DNA from: an uncultured Oscillospiraceae bacterium
GTDB lineage: Bacteria > Bacillota > Clostridia > Oscillospirales > Ruminococcaceae
Length of the DNA: 20,625 nucleotides
Direction: 5' to 3'
Assembly (NCBI GenBank): GCA_934408835.1
Contig: CAKRVU010000003.1
Span: 1 to 20,625 of the forward strand
Part shown: positions 7,656 through 15,725 of the stretch, in pieces
How positions within the stretch are numbered: position 1 is the first letter of the stretch
How the letters are laid out: each line of letters begins with the position of its first letter
Notes under the pieces: model-generated
Told to the model about the DNA's origin: nothing
Seen by the model: the letters and a program-made list of their open reading frames with translations, nothing else
The model's database searches: none
Program-made: the position numbers and the translations under genes

Positions 7656-9671
7656 ATGCGGGAAGGCGCACAGACTAAAACATCAAAAAAAAGACTGATT
7701 TTTTTCCTGATTCTGTTGATTGCCGCTTTTTTAGGCGCAATGATTTTGTTGATGGAGTATCAGATTGTAGACGGAGCAGAATACTTGGCGAAAGCGAGTC
7801 AGAACAATCAAAGCACCCAGACCGTCCAAGCGGCGCGCGGCGATATTACCGACCGTTATGGGCGCGTTTTGGTGACAAATGAACTGCAATTGAACCTGCA
7901 GCTTACAGCGGACGAGCTTCCTTCCGACAACGCAGGAATCAATCAGGTTATCTCAGATTTGTTGGACTTGCTGGAGCAAAAAGGTGTCCCTTACGTTGAC
8001 ACCTTTCCCATCTCACAAACAGCACCATATACCTTTTTGGAAGGGCAAGAAGCGGCAGCCTCTCAACTGAAGGCAGCTCTTTCGGCACAGGACTACGCAA
8101 CAGCTCAAAACTGTATGGATCTGCTGATAGAAAAATATGAAATTTACGGGTACAGCGAAGAACGCACTCGGGATATCGCCGGAATTCGAGCCCAAATGCT
8201 AATGGACAACTTTTCTGATTCCAATCCGTATACATTTGTAGAAAATATCGACGGCAGCCTTGCCGGAGAGATTATGGAACAAAAGGATTCCTACCCTGGA
8301 GTCCAGCTCCAAGAGACCTATAACCGAATCTATCCAAGCAAGGACATAGCGTCCCATCTCATCGGGACAGTAGGTCCAATTTACCAAGAAGAATACGACT
8401 CTTATAAAGAAAAGGGTTATCCGATGGACGCAATTGTCGGCAAAAGCGGAATCGAACTTGCCATGGAAGATCAGCTGCGGGGGATTGGTGGGAAAAAGAC
8501 CATTGTCAAAGACGAAAACGGTCAAGTAATCGAGGAATATTATGCACAGGGTCAAGAACCTTCTCCCGGAGATACAGTGGTTCTTACCATTGATTCAAAG
8601 CTTCAGAAGGAATTACAAGATGCGATGGAAAGCTATATGCTGAGCCTTCGCTCTACTTCAACCTATCATTCGGCTAAGGGTGCCGCCGTCTGTGTACTGG
8701 ACGTCAAAACCGGGGAATGCCTGGCGCTGGTTTCCTATCCCAGTTACGATATCAACGAATATCGAACCAACTACGAGCAGTTGTCCTCCAACCCGTATAA
8801 GCCGCTGTTTAACCGCGCGCTGATGGGAACTTATCGCCCAGGATCTACCTTCAAAACGGTGATGTCAGTAGGCGGTCTTTTATGCGGCGCGTTTACCAAA
8901 GATACCGTGTTTAATTGCGTCAACCCCTATCCGGGAACACATATGAACTGTCTGCAAAATCATCACAGCGGTCCTACCAATCTGAATACAGCTTTAAAAT
9001 ACTCTTGCAATAACTATTTTTATCATGTGGGCGACAATATGGGAATCGACAACATCAATTATTATGCACACGCAATGGGGCTCGGAACGGAAACTGGTCT
9101 GGAAATTTCCAACGCAGTTGGTCATATCGCAAGCCCGGAATATTACGAAGACCACGGAATGCAGTGGCAGTGGGGCAACACGTTACAGGCTTCCATCGGA
9201 CAGGCGGAAACAATGGTCACGCCGCTGCAAATGGCAATCAGCATGATGACCATCGCCAACCACGGAACCCGGTATGCCTCCCACCTGGTAAAGGGTGTGG
9301 AAGCATACGATTACAGCGAGCCTATAAACGAAACGCAGCCGGCAGTCATGAGTACCCTGCCGGACGAAAACAGCGCATATTCGGCAACGATAGAAGGAAT
9401 GGAACAGATGGCGACCACCGTTCCCGAGCTGCAAGGTATAGACATCGCAGCAAAATCCGGTACGCCTGAGTTTTATGAAAACGGCGTTTATAAAACCAAC
9501 TCGGCCGCCGTTGCAATCTATCCGGCGTCCGACCCGGAAATCGCCATCTCGATCATGATTGAAGAAGGTGGAAAGGCTGCGAATTTTCTCCGTCAGGTAG
9601 TCGACATCTATGAAGGCTGCAAAACACAGGAGGTAGAAACGCCGCAATCAGTCGGCGTCCTCCTTTCTTGA
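7656..9671 (+). CDS. mrdA: Penicillin-binding protein 2 (elongation-specific class B transpeptidase)
   Basis: A 671-residue class B PBP. A membrane helix (about residues 12-34) is followed by the pedestal domain (AARGDITDRYGRVLVTN near residue 59, the class B dimerisation motif) and the transpeptidase domain. The three active-site motifs are complete: STFK with nucleophile S397, SCN at 450-452, and KSGT at 600-603. It cross-links peptidoglycan during side-wall growth, activated by MreC, usually with the glycosyltransferase RodA; no rodA is present in this window. The ATG at 7656 follows a GAGAGGTGA ribosome site at 7641-7649. Position after mreD makes an elongation PBP2 more likely than SpoVD or PBP2B. 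The final codons form a small GC-rich hairpin (ACGCCG 9639-9644 with CGGCGT 9653-9658) before a T-rich stretch. Confidence 0.93.
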   Translation: MREGAQTKTSKKRLIFFLILLIAAFLGAMILLMEYQIVDGAEYLAKASQNNQSTQTVQAARGDITDRYGRVLVTNELQLNLQLTADELPSDNAGINQVISDLLDLLEQKGVPYVDTFPISQTAPYTFLEGQEAAASQLKAALSAQDYATAQNCMDLLIEKYEIYGYSEERTRDIAGIRAQMLMDNFSDSNPYTFVENIDGSLAGEIMEQKDSYPGVQLQETYNRIYPSKDIASHLIGTVGPIYQEEYDSYKEKGYPMDAIVGKSGIELAMEDQLRGIGGKKTIVKDENGQVIEEYYAQGQEPSPGDTVVLTIDSKLQKELQDAMESYMLSLRSTSTYHSAKGAAVCVLDVKTGECLALVSYPSYDINEYRTNYEQLSSNPYKPLFNRALMGTYRPGSTFKTVMSVGGLLCGAFTKDTVFNCVNPYPGTHMNCLQNHHSGPTNLNTALKYSCNNYFYHVGDNMGIDNINYYAHAMGLGTETGLEISNAVGHIASPEYYEDHGMQWQWGNTLQASIGQAETMVTPLQMAISMMTIANHGTRYASHLVKGVEAYDYSEPINETQPAVMSTLPDENSAYSATIEGMEQMATTVPELQGIDIAAKSGTPEFYENGVYKTNSAAVAIYPASDPEIAISIMIEEGGKAANFLRQVVDIYEGCKTQEVETPQSVGVLLS

Positions 9672-9735
9672 CAGACCAGAACGCAAACCTTTTTTCTTTC
9701 TCTATGAACAAGAACGACAGATTGTACAGAGGTGT

Positions 9736-9784
9736 AAAGCGCGTCTTTCCGGAACCCATATCTGTTGATTGACAGACGCGCTTT
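9736..9784. other. Perfect 11-bp inverted repeat between PBP2 and minD genes
   Basis: AAAGCGCGTCT (9736-9746) and AGACGCGCTTT (9774-9784) are perfectly complementary with a 27-base loop. There is no T-run after it, so a classical terminator is unlikely; it could be an mRNA processing or stability element, or an operator for minD. The loop region includes TTGACA (9769-9774), but no well-spaced -10 follows. Confidence 0.5.
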
Positions 9785-9827
9785 CCCGATTTGCACGATA
9801 AGAAAATCAAAATGAAAGGAGGACGAT

Positions 9828-10562
9828 ATGGGAACGATTATTTCCGTGGCGTCTGGAAAGGGCGGCGTTGGAAAAACCACCTGCTGCTGTCACCTTGGGC
9901 GCGCGCTGGCGCAAAGAGGGAAAAAGACTCTGCTGGTGGAACTCGACGGTGGTCTGCGCGGAATGGATCTCTTTCTCGGTGTCTCCGACGTGGTTTATGC
10001 GCTCAACGATTTGTTGACCGATGGATGCACCTTAGAGCAAGCGTCTTTGCCAGTTCCCGGAGCGGATGGACTTTATCTGATTGCCGCGCCGTCAACCTTT
10101 CACAGCATTCCAATCCCAGAACAGCTCATTACGCTGGCACAGACGTTGAAACAGGAGTACGATTATGTGATCTTTGATTCGCCGGCTGGCAGTACTCTGA
10201 TCGACGTGATGGCGCAATTTTCAGATCTGCTTATTTTGCTGGTGCTGCCGGAACCTGTTTGCCTGAGGGACGCGGCAAATGTTGCGGCTTATTTATACAA
10301 TGATACAAAGCGAAATGCCGAGCTTCGGCTTCTGATCAATCGAGTAAGTCATAAGAACCTCCATCGCAACCATATCAAATATTTAGACGACGTCATAGAT
10401 CAGACAGGCGTGCCCCTCATTGGCGTTTTGCCCGATTGCACAAAACTGTTTCAGACGACTGCAACCGGAAACCCTTTAAAGAAAAGATGTCTGCCGGCAG
10501 CTGTGTTTCAAGCAATTGCAGCTCGCCTGGATGGTGAAGATGTTCCGCTGGTCTTAAAATAG
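9828..10562 (+). CDS. minD: MinD-type ATPase lacking the C-terminal membrane anchor
   Basis: A 244-residue deviant-Walker P-loop ATPase. SGKGGVGKTT at 9-18 has both signature lysines (K11, K16); ELDGGLRGMDLFLGV matches the MinD DxGLRNLD region and FDSPAG is the switch/Walker B segment. MinD normally places the division inhibitor MinC on the membrane through an amphipathic C-terminal helix. Here the protein stops at LDGEDVPLVLK, where MinD proteins normally continue about 15-25 residues into that helix. The TAG stop (10560-10562) overlaps the first bases of the 98-bp repeat array. No minC or minE is seen on either side. The ATG has a perfect AAAGGAGG upstream. It may be a cytosolic MinD/ParA-like protein or a truncated MinD. 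Confidence 0.8.
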   Translation: MGTIISVASGKGGVGKTTCCCHLGRALAQRGKKTLLVELDGGLRGMDLFLGVSDVVYALNDLLTDGCTLEQASLPVPGADGLYLIAAPSTFHSIPIPEQLITLAQTLKQEYDYVIFDSPAGSTLIDVMAQFSDLLILLVLPEPVCLRDAANVAAYLYNDTKRNAELRLLINRVSHKNLHRNHIKYLDDVIDQTGVPLIGVLPDCTKLFQTTATGNPLKKRCLPAAVFQAIAARLDGEDVPLVLK

Positions 10563-10982
10563 CAGCCTGACGCTGCGCGAACACGTTTCTTAGTAACAGC
10601 AGACCAAAAGTAAAAACGCACAACCAACGGATTAAGCTGCTATTTCGGTTCCTGCTCCAGCAGCCTGACTCTGCGCGCAAACGTTTCTTAGTAGCAGCAG
10701 ACCAAAAGTGAAAACGCACGACCAACGGCTTAAAGCGGCTATTCCGGTTCCTGCTCCAGCAGCCTAATGCTGCGCGCAAACGTTTCTTAGTAGCAGCAGA
10801 CCAGAAGTAAAAACGCACGACCAACGGATTAAGCTGCTATTTCGGTTCCTGCTCCAGCAGCCTGACGCTGCGCGAACACGTTTCTTAGTAGCAGAAGCCC
10901 AAAAGTGAAAACGCACGACCAACGGCTTAAGCGGCTATTCCGGTTCCTGCTCCAGCAGCCTAATGCTGCGCGCAAACGTTTC
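10561..10982. repeat. 98-bp tandem repeat with A-B-A-B higher order, 4.3 copies
   Basis: Copies begin with AGCAGCCT at 10561, 10659, 10758, 10856 and a partial one at 10954 (periods 98, 99, 98, 98). Each unit holds a small hairpin (GCAGC-n5-GCTGC), a conserved CGTTTCTTAGTAGCAGCAG block and an AACGCACGACCAACGG block. Units alternate between a GGATTAAGCTGCTATTTCGG form (copies 1 and 3) and a GGCTTAAGCGGCTATTCCGG form (copies 2 and 4), so the array is made of ~197-bp dimers. The period is not a multiple of three, and the open frames across it change from copy to copy, so it is non-coding. Spacer-free structure rules out CRISPR. Confidence 0.9.
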
Positions 10983-11265
10983 ATGGCGCCAGTGGAGAGA
11001 AAAATCCCAACCACCAGCAGAAAGACCATCCTCATCTCCATAAGCCTAAACTGCACTTAGGGATTTCTGAGCAACAGCAACATGATAGAGATACGCTCAA
11101 CTGGGTAGACAGTCTGCATGATCTAAAGCATTCGAACGCCGTCCAAACACGCCTTGCGATTGCAACAGAATGAACTGATCTACAATGGGAAACATCTCAA
11201 AAGACAACACCGGCAGGCAGAAAGCCGATTATAAAAATCAACCGAAGGAAAGGGTAGAAGAAAAA
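10983..11265. other. Non-coding stretch upstream of mgsA
   Basis: Between the repeat array and the mgsA start no convincing gene, RNA or strong promoter is seen. A TACAAT hexamer at 11181-11186 follows TTGCGA at 11154-11159, but the 21-base spacing is too long. The frame of mgsA is open back to 11185, yet conserved MgsA sequence starts only at 11266. Confidence 0.5.
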
Positions 11266-11667
11266 ATGAACATAGCGCTTGTTGCACACGACTCAAAGAA
11301 GGAGCTGATGGTACAGTTTTGCATTGCCTATTGCGGAGTGCTCAGCTGCCATAATCTTTGTGCGACCGGAACGACCGGCAAACTGGTGGCTGAAGCGACC
11401 GGACTGAACATTCAGCGTTTTTTGAGCGGAATCCAAGGCGGAGATCAACAGGTTTCTGCCCGAATTGCCTATAATGAAATTGATTTGCTGCTTTTTTTCC
11501 GAGACCCGTTGGCAGAACGCGGCACAGAAGTAAACGAAATGGAAATGCTGCGGCTGTGCGATATGTACTCTATTCCGGTTGCAACAAATATTGCTACCGC
11601 CGAGGTACTGATTCATGGTCTGGAACGGGGCGACCTGGATTGGCGAAATATTGTGCATGTCGAATAG
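11266..11667 (+). CDS. mgsA: Methylglyoxal synthase-like protein with substituted catalytic histidine
   Basis: A 133-residue member of the MgsA family, which converts dihydroxyacetone phosphate to methylglyoxal and phosphate. Matching motifs are ALVAHD (4-9), the phosphate loop ATGTTGKL (33-40), GGDQQ with the catalytic aspartate at D60 (E. coli D71), FFRDPL (77-82) and PVATNIATAEVLI. The next segment, which in E. coli reads PHDPDV and carries His98 and Asp101, is here GTEVNE: threonine (T87) and asparagine (N90) take those places, and Trp90 is Arg. The fold should be kept but activity is uncertain. ATG 11266 is used because family homology starts there, after an AAGGAAAGGG purine stretch; a 27-codon upstream extension is unconserved in appearance. 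It lies 45 bp before hisS. In clostridia mgsA commonly closes the mre-min gene block. Confidence 0.85.
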   Translation: MNIALVAHDSKKELMVQFCIAYCGVLSCHNLCATGTTGKLVAEATGLNIQRFLSGIQGGDQQVSARIAYNEIDLLLFFRDPLAERGTEVNEMEMLRLCDMYSIPVATNIATAEVLIHGLERGDLDWRNIVHVE

Positions 11668-11712
11668 GCGAAGAACCGGGAAACGAATAGGCGATAAAAG
11701 GAGATAAATGGA

Positions 11713-13017
11713 ATGAAGCTTTTAACCAACGCTCCCCGCGGTACGCAGGACCTCCTGCCGGACGTGACAGAGGATTGGCGCAAAATAGAGGAACTGGCGC
11801 TGCGTACAGCGAAAAAATACGGATTTTCTGAAATACGGATCCCTACTATGGAACATACTGAACTGTTCCGCCGCTCGGTAGGGGACTCTACCGACGTAGT
11901 GCAAAAGGAAATGTTTACCTTTGTTGACCGTGGCGGTCGCTCCCTCTCTTTAAGACCGGAAGGAACCGCCGGAACTGTGCGCGCCGCTTTAGCCGGAGGA
12001 CTGCTTAACGGCGCTTTGCCGAGCAAGCTGTGCTATCTGCTAACCTGCTTCCGCAACGAACGTCCGCAAGCCGGGCGACTAAAGGAATTCCATCAGTTTG
12101 GCGCAGAGCTGTTCGGTTCTTCTTCCCCAATGGCAGACGCCGAGCTGATTGAAATGGCGTCCGCTTTCTTTGACGCAATGGATATCAAAGGATTGACCCT
12201 TATCATCAATTCGATCGGCTGTCACGATTGCCGTGAAAGATACCGTAAGGCACTGATCTCTTATTTTTGCGACAGAAAGGAGCAGTTATGCGCCCTTTGC
12301 CAAGAGCGGTTAGAGCAAAATCCGCTCCGTCTGCTCGATTGTAAAAATCCTGAATGTCAGGAACTGACAAAGGGCGCTCCTGTGATTCTCGACTATCTTT
12401 GCAAGTCTTGTCAGGAGCATTTTACCGGCGTACAGGAGACCTTGCAGGCCGCCGGAATTTCTTATCAGGTAAACCCCCGCGTTGTGCGTGGACTGGACTA
12501 TTATGACCGAACGGTCTTTGAATTTCTGTCAAACGATTTAGGCGCGCAAAGCGCCTTGTGTGGCGGCGGTCGTTACGATACGCTAGTCGAAAAGATGGGC
12601 GGTTCTCCTACACCCGCATTGGGCTTTGCCGTTGGCTTGGAACGGCTGCTGCTCGTCTTAAAAGCGCAGCATTCTCCTCTTTTGGGGCTTAAAGAACATC
12701 CCGATTTGTTCCTGCTCCCGTTGGGACAAAAAGAACGAAAGGCAGCTTTCGCACTTGCGGCAAAGCTCCGGAAAGCCGACGTCTGCGTGGAGACCGATTT
12801 GATGGAGCGCAGCCTAAAGGCACAACTCAAATATGCAGACAAGCAGGGTGCAAAATATGTCTGCATATTGGGAGAGGACGAACTCCAATCCGGCATTTTA
12901 ACAGTGAAACGAATGCAAGACGGTCATCAACGACAATACTCTGCTGACCGCTTGGTCGACGAATGGATATCCGAAATCGGTATCAATCAAAAAACGGAAG
13001 GATTAAACATAGAATGA
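11713..13017 (+). CDS. hisS: Histidyl-tRNA synthetase
   Basis: A 434-residue class II aminoacyl-tRNA synthetase, a normal bacterial HisRS length. It starts with LTNAPRGTQDLLPD, has RPEGTAGTVR (81-90), class II motif 2 with RNERPQAGRLKEFHQFG (114-130), the HisRS-specific RGLDYYDRTVFEF near 259-271 and motif 3 LGFAVGLERLL. The C-terminal ~95 residues are the anticodon-binding domain. Cysteine pairs in the insertion (C170/C173, C192/C195, C230/C233) are common in clostridial HisRS. It attaches histidine to tRNA-His; a tRNA-His gene lies at 19114-19191. The start is ATG 11713 after AAAAGGAG. Its TGA overlaps the aspS ATG (ATGA), a standard coupled hisS-aspS pair. Confidence 0.96.
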   Translation: MKLLTNAPRGTQDLLPDVTEDWRKIEELALRTAKKYGFSEIRIPTMEHTELFRRSVGDSTDVVQKEMFTFVDRGGRSLSLRPEGTAGTVRAALAGGLLNGALPSKLCYLLTCFRNERPQAGRLKEFHQFGAELFGSSSPMADAELIEMASAFFDAMDIKGLTLIINSIGCHDCRERYRKALISYFCDRKEQLCALCQERLEQNPLRLLDCKNPECQELTKGAPVILDYLCKSCQEHFTGVQETLQAAGISYQVNPRVVRGLDYYDRTVFEFLSNDLGAQSALCGGGRYDTLVEKMGGSPTPALGFAVGLERLLLVLKAQHSPLLGLKEHPDLFLLPLGQKERKAAFALAAKLRKADVCVETDLMERSLKAQLKYADKQGAKYVCILGEDELQSGILTVKRMQDGHQRQYSADRLVDEWISEIGINQKTEGLNIE

Positions 13018-14801
13018 AACAGCAAATGGAATCTATCAAACGGACAATGACCTGCGGAACGCCGCGAATTGCCGATATCGGAAAGGAAATCGCGGTAGCC
13101 GGCTGGGTGCAGCGGCGCCGGGACTTGGGAAACCTTCTGTTTTTGGATTTGCGCGACCGGAGCGGATTGCTGCAACTAGCATTTGATGATCAAACCGCAC
13201 GCCCGGTTTTTGAAGAAGCTTCCCGATGCCGCAGCGAATACGTTGTGGCTGCAAGGGGAACTCTTCGTCGTCGGGAAAGTCCTAACCATGATTTGGAAAC
13301 GGGCGAAGTCGAATTATTTGTCACGGAACTGACCATTCTTTCTGAATCAAAAACACCGCCATTTGAAATTGTCAACCAAGTCAAGGCGGGAATGGATTTG
13401 CGGCTCAAATACCGCTACCTGGATTTGCGGCGCCCTGAAATGCAGCAAACGCTGATTCTGCGTCATAAGATTGTGAAGGCAGCGCGCGACTATTTTGATC
13501 AGGAAGGTTTTATTGAGGTAGAAACCCCGATTCTGGTCAAATCCACACCCGAAGGAGCGCGGGACTACCTGGTTCCTTCTCGCGTCCATCCCGGTTCTTT
13601 TTACGCGCTCCCGCAATCCCCGCAACTTTATAAACAGATGCTGATGATGTCCGGTATCGATCGATATCTGCAAATTGCCCGTTGCTTCCGGGACGAGGAC
13701 TTGCGCGCCGACCGCCAGCCGGAATTTACCCAGATCGATCTGGAAATGAGCTTTGTTTCAGAGGAAGACGTGATAGCGGTCAATGAGGGCTTTATGAAAC
13801 GCCTGTTCCACGATGTGATGGGTCAGGAGATTCAAACGCCATTCGCAAGACTTTCCTATCAGGAGGCAATGGAGCGCTTTGGCTCGGATAAACCGGACGT
13901 TCGTTTTTCTATGGAGCTTTGCGACCTGTCTGATCTGCTGACGCAAACAAAATGCTCCGTCTTTGCAAACGCCCTATCAACAGGAAGTGTTCGCGGCATC
14001 AACTTCAAAGGGGGCGCCAACCAGCTTTCGCGGAAAGAAATTGATCGACTAACCGACTTTGTCAAAACCTATCGTGCCAAAGGACTCGCCTTCACCCGTC
14101 TCCTCGCCGATACCGAAAGCTCCAGCTATGAAAAATATCTCGCTCCACAAGAAAAAGAGGGCATTCGGCGCCGCCTGGACGCACAGCCGGGCGACCTGCT
14201 GCTGCTTGTCGCCGACCCGTGCAATCAGGTGGTGTTTGACAGCCTCGGCGCGTTGCGCTGCCATCTGGCCGATCGGTTTTCTCTCTATAAGCCCGGCACG
14301 TTCCAATTTTTATGGATTACCGATTTTCCGCTCTTTGAATACAGTGAGGAGGAAGGTCGTTATCTTGCCAAACATCATCCGTTTACCGCTGTCGCGCCGC
14401 AGGACGAGGATCAATTGCTGACAGCGCCGGAAACATGCCATGCGCGCGCTTATGACCTGATCCTCAACGGCTGCGAGCTGGGAGGCGGCTCCATCCGAAT
14501 CCATCAAAAAACGTTACAGGAAAAGATGTTCCAAGCGCTCGGCTTTTCGGAGGAGGAGGCGTCCAAACGATTCGGCTTTTTGCTCGAGGCCTTCGAGTAC
14601 GGCGCGCCGCCGCATGGCGGTATGGCCTATGGTCTCGATCGGTTGGTCATGCTCCTTTTGCAAAAGGAAAGTATCCGCGACGTGATCGCCTTCCCAAAGG
14701 TTCAAAACGCCTCAGAACCAATGTCAGGCTGCCCGTCGCCAGTTGACGAAAATCAGTTGGAAGAACTTTCGATCGGAACATTGTTGAAAGAAGGGGAATA
14801 A
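13014..14801 (+). CDS. aspS: Aspartyl-tRNA synthetase
   Basis: A 595-residue bacterial-type AspRS. Domains in order: N-terminal OB-fold anticodon-binding domain (VAGWVQRRRDLGNLLFLDLRD near residues 30-50), class II catalytic core with PQSPQLYKQ and motif 2 (ARCFRDEDLRADRQPEFTQ, arginine R226), the GAD insertion domain (roughly residues 290-420, with AKGLAF and the AKHHPFTA block after it) and motif 3 GLDRLVMLL with R543. It charges tRNA-Asp with aspartate. The ATG at 13014 overlaps the hisS stop and gives the standard length; ATG codons at 13026 and 13047 are possible alternatives because the AAGGA upstream (12998-13002) is 11 bases away. No T-box leader is present for this pair. Confidence 0.96.
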   Translation: MKQQMESIKRTMTCGTPRIADIGKEIAVAGWVQRRRDLGNLLFLDLRDRSGLLQLAFDDQTARPVFEEASRCRSEYVVAARGTLRRRESPNHDLETGEVELFVTELTILSESKTPPFEIVNQVKAGMDLRLKYRYLDLRRPEMQQTLILRHKIVKAARDYFDQEGFIEVETPILVKSTPEGARDYLVPSRVHPGSFYALPQSPQLYKQMLMMSGIDRYLQIARCFRDEDLRADRQPEFTQIDLEMSFVSEEDVIAVNEGFMKRLFHDVMGQEIQTPFARLSYQEAMERFGSDKPDVRFSMELCDLSDLLTQTKCSVFANALSTGSVRGINFKGGANQLSRKEIDRLTDFVKTYRAKGLAFTRLLADTESSSYEKYLAPQEKEGIRRRLDAQPGDLLLLVADPCNQVVFDSLGALRCHLADRFSLYKPGTFQFLWITDFPLFEYSEEEGRYLAKHHPFTAVAPQDEDQLLTAPETCHARAYDLILNGCELGGGSIRIHQKTLQEKMFQALGFSEEEASKRFGFLLEAFEYGAPPHGGMAYGLDRLVMLLLQKESIRDVIAFPKVQNASEPMSGCPSPVDENQLEELSIGTLLKEGE

Positions 14802-14839
14802 TTTCCCGCAAATTCCCACCTTCCAAAAATGATCCCATG

Positions 14840-14867
14840 TTTTTGTACGCAATACAAAAAACTTTTG
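14840..14867 (+). terminator. Possible weak terminator after aspS
   Basis: TTTTTGTA (14840-14847) and TACAAAAA (14853-14860) form a perfect 8-bp AT-rich stem with a 5-base loop, followed by ACTTTT. It lies 40 bp after the aspS stop. Low GC makes it a poor terminator by itself. Confidence 0.35.
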
Positions 14868-14896
14868 AATATCGACACAAGTCGTCGTAAATCCGC

Positions 14897-14925
14897 TTGA
14901 GGAAACCTTCGAATTATGCTATCCT
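14897..14925 (+). promoter_or_regulatory. Extended -10 promoter of the Spo0A-like gene
   Basis: TTGAGG (14897-14902), a 17-base spacer and TATCCT (14920-14925) with an upstream TGC making an extended -10. ATCGACA at 14871-14877 matches 6 of 7 positions of an inverted Spo0A box (TTCGACA), so feedback by a Spo0A protein is possible. Confidence 0.6.
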
Positions 14926-14969
14926 GGGAACAGAAACGCCGAACGGTGGCATAATTGGAGGAATCAGGC

Positions 14970-15725
14970 TTGAAAAGGAATTTGGTAGTTTGCAAATCCT
15001 GCTTCGAACGGATGGAACAATTGATAGAAGAACTGACGCGGGATGATCTCAACGTGATACCGGTTCCGAGAGATGGTAAGGCGATTCTGTCTGCAATCGA
15101 GCATTATCAACCGGAATTGACGCTTTGCGAACTGTTTCTTCCGGGCTATGATGCAATCTCAATTTTAAATCAACTAAAAACAAGCGGTACCCATACGCTA
15201 ATGGTCGTATCTTCTCCGCACGCCAACTCGAAGCTGGAGGAAAAGGCGATAGAGGCGGGCGCAGTGAGTTATATCATCCGCCCTTACACTCTGGAAAGTC
15301 TCTGTTCTCTCATTCGCACCTTGTTGGGAATCGAGCGCGCGGAAGAAAAAACGCCAATCTGCCTGTCGGTTTACGGCGGCAAAATACTGGAAATCTATAA
15401 AGAGATCGGAATGTCTCCCGGCTCGCTCGGTGCAAATTACCTGACAGCAGCCATTGAGTATGCAATCGACCACCCGGGCGAAGGACTGCGCGGAAAAATT
15501 TACACCCGTTTGCAAGAACAATTCGGCGTTTCCCCAAGCCGTATCGAACGTTCGATGCGATATGCGATTGAAGCCGCTTGCGACCGTGGAAATTACGAAG
15601 CGCTCCTCTCTTACTTCGGCGCTATCATACAGGCGGGCAGGGGAAAACCAACCAATCTGGAATTTATTGCGACAATCAGCAACCATATCCGTTTTTTTGG
15701 AAATTGCAAACAGAAATCTGTATAA
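14970..15725 (+). CDS. Spo0A paralogue with a degenerate receiver domain
   Basis: A 251-residue protein with a receiver-like domain (residues 1-118) and a Spo0A C-terminal DNA-binding domain (about 135-243). The effector domain is clear: the recognition segment SPSRIERSMRYAIEAACDRG (188-207) and RGKPTNLEFIA (224-234) match Spo0A closely. The receiver is not phosphorylatable in the usual way. The phospho-acceptor position reads LCELFLPGYD with glutamate E54 in place of aspartate, the acidic pocket after VVC is lysine-serine, and the conserved lysine is arginine (IIRPY). Glutamate at this site can mimic phosphorylation, so constitutive DNA binding is a reasonable inference. TTG 14970 is the start because GGAGG lies eight bases upstream (14957-14961). 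The canonical spo0A is expected elsewhere, beside spoIVB. A paralogue of unknown targets. Confidence 0.88.
   Translation: MKRNLVVCKSCFERMEQLIEELTRDDLNVIPVPRDGKAILSAIEHYQPELTLCELFLPGYDAISILNQLKTSGTHTLMVVSSPHANSKLEEKAIEAGAVSYIIRPYTLESLCSLIRTLLGIERAEEKTPICLSVYGGKILEIYKEIGMSPGSLGANYLTAAIEYAIDHPGEGLRGKIYTRLQEQFGVSPSRIERSMRYAIEAACDRGNYEALLSYFGAIIQAGRGKPTNLEFIATISNHIRFFGNCKQKSV

Noticed and set aside
10561..10982. CRISPR array
   Set aside because: The whole ~98-bp unit is repeated without unique spacers, and no cas genes are present.
10417..11056. Minus-strand frames rich in CWSRNRNS-type repeats
   Set aside because: They are translations of the 98-bp repeat; the frame changes with each unit, so selection for protein is not supported.
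11668..11712. T-box riboswitch for hisS-aspS
   Set aside because: Only 45 bases separate mgsA from hisS, with no T-box sequence or antiterminator structure.
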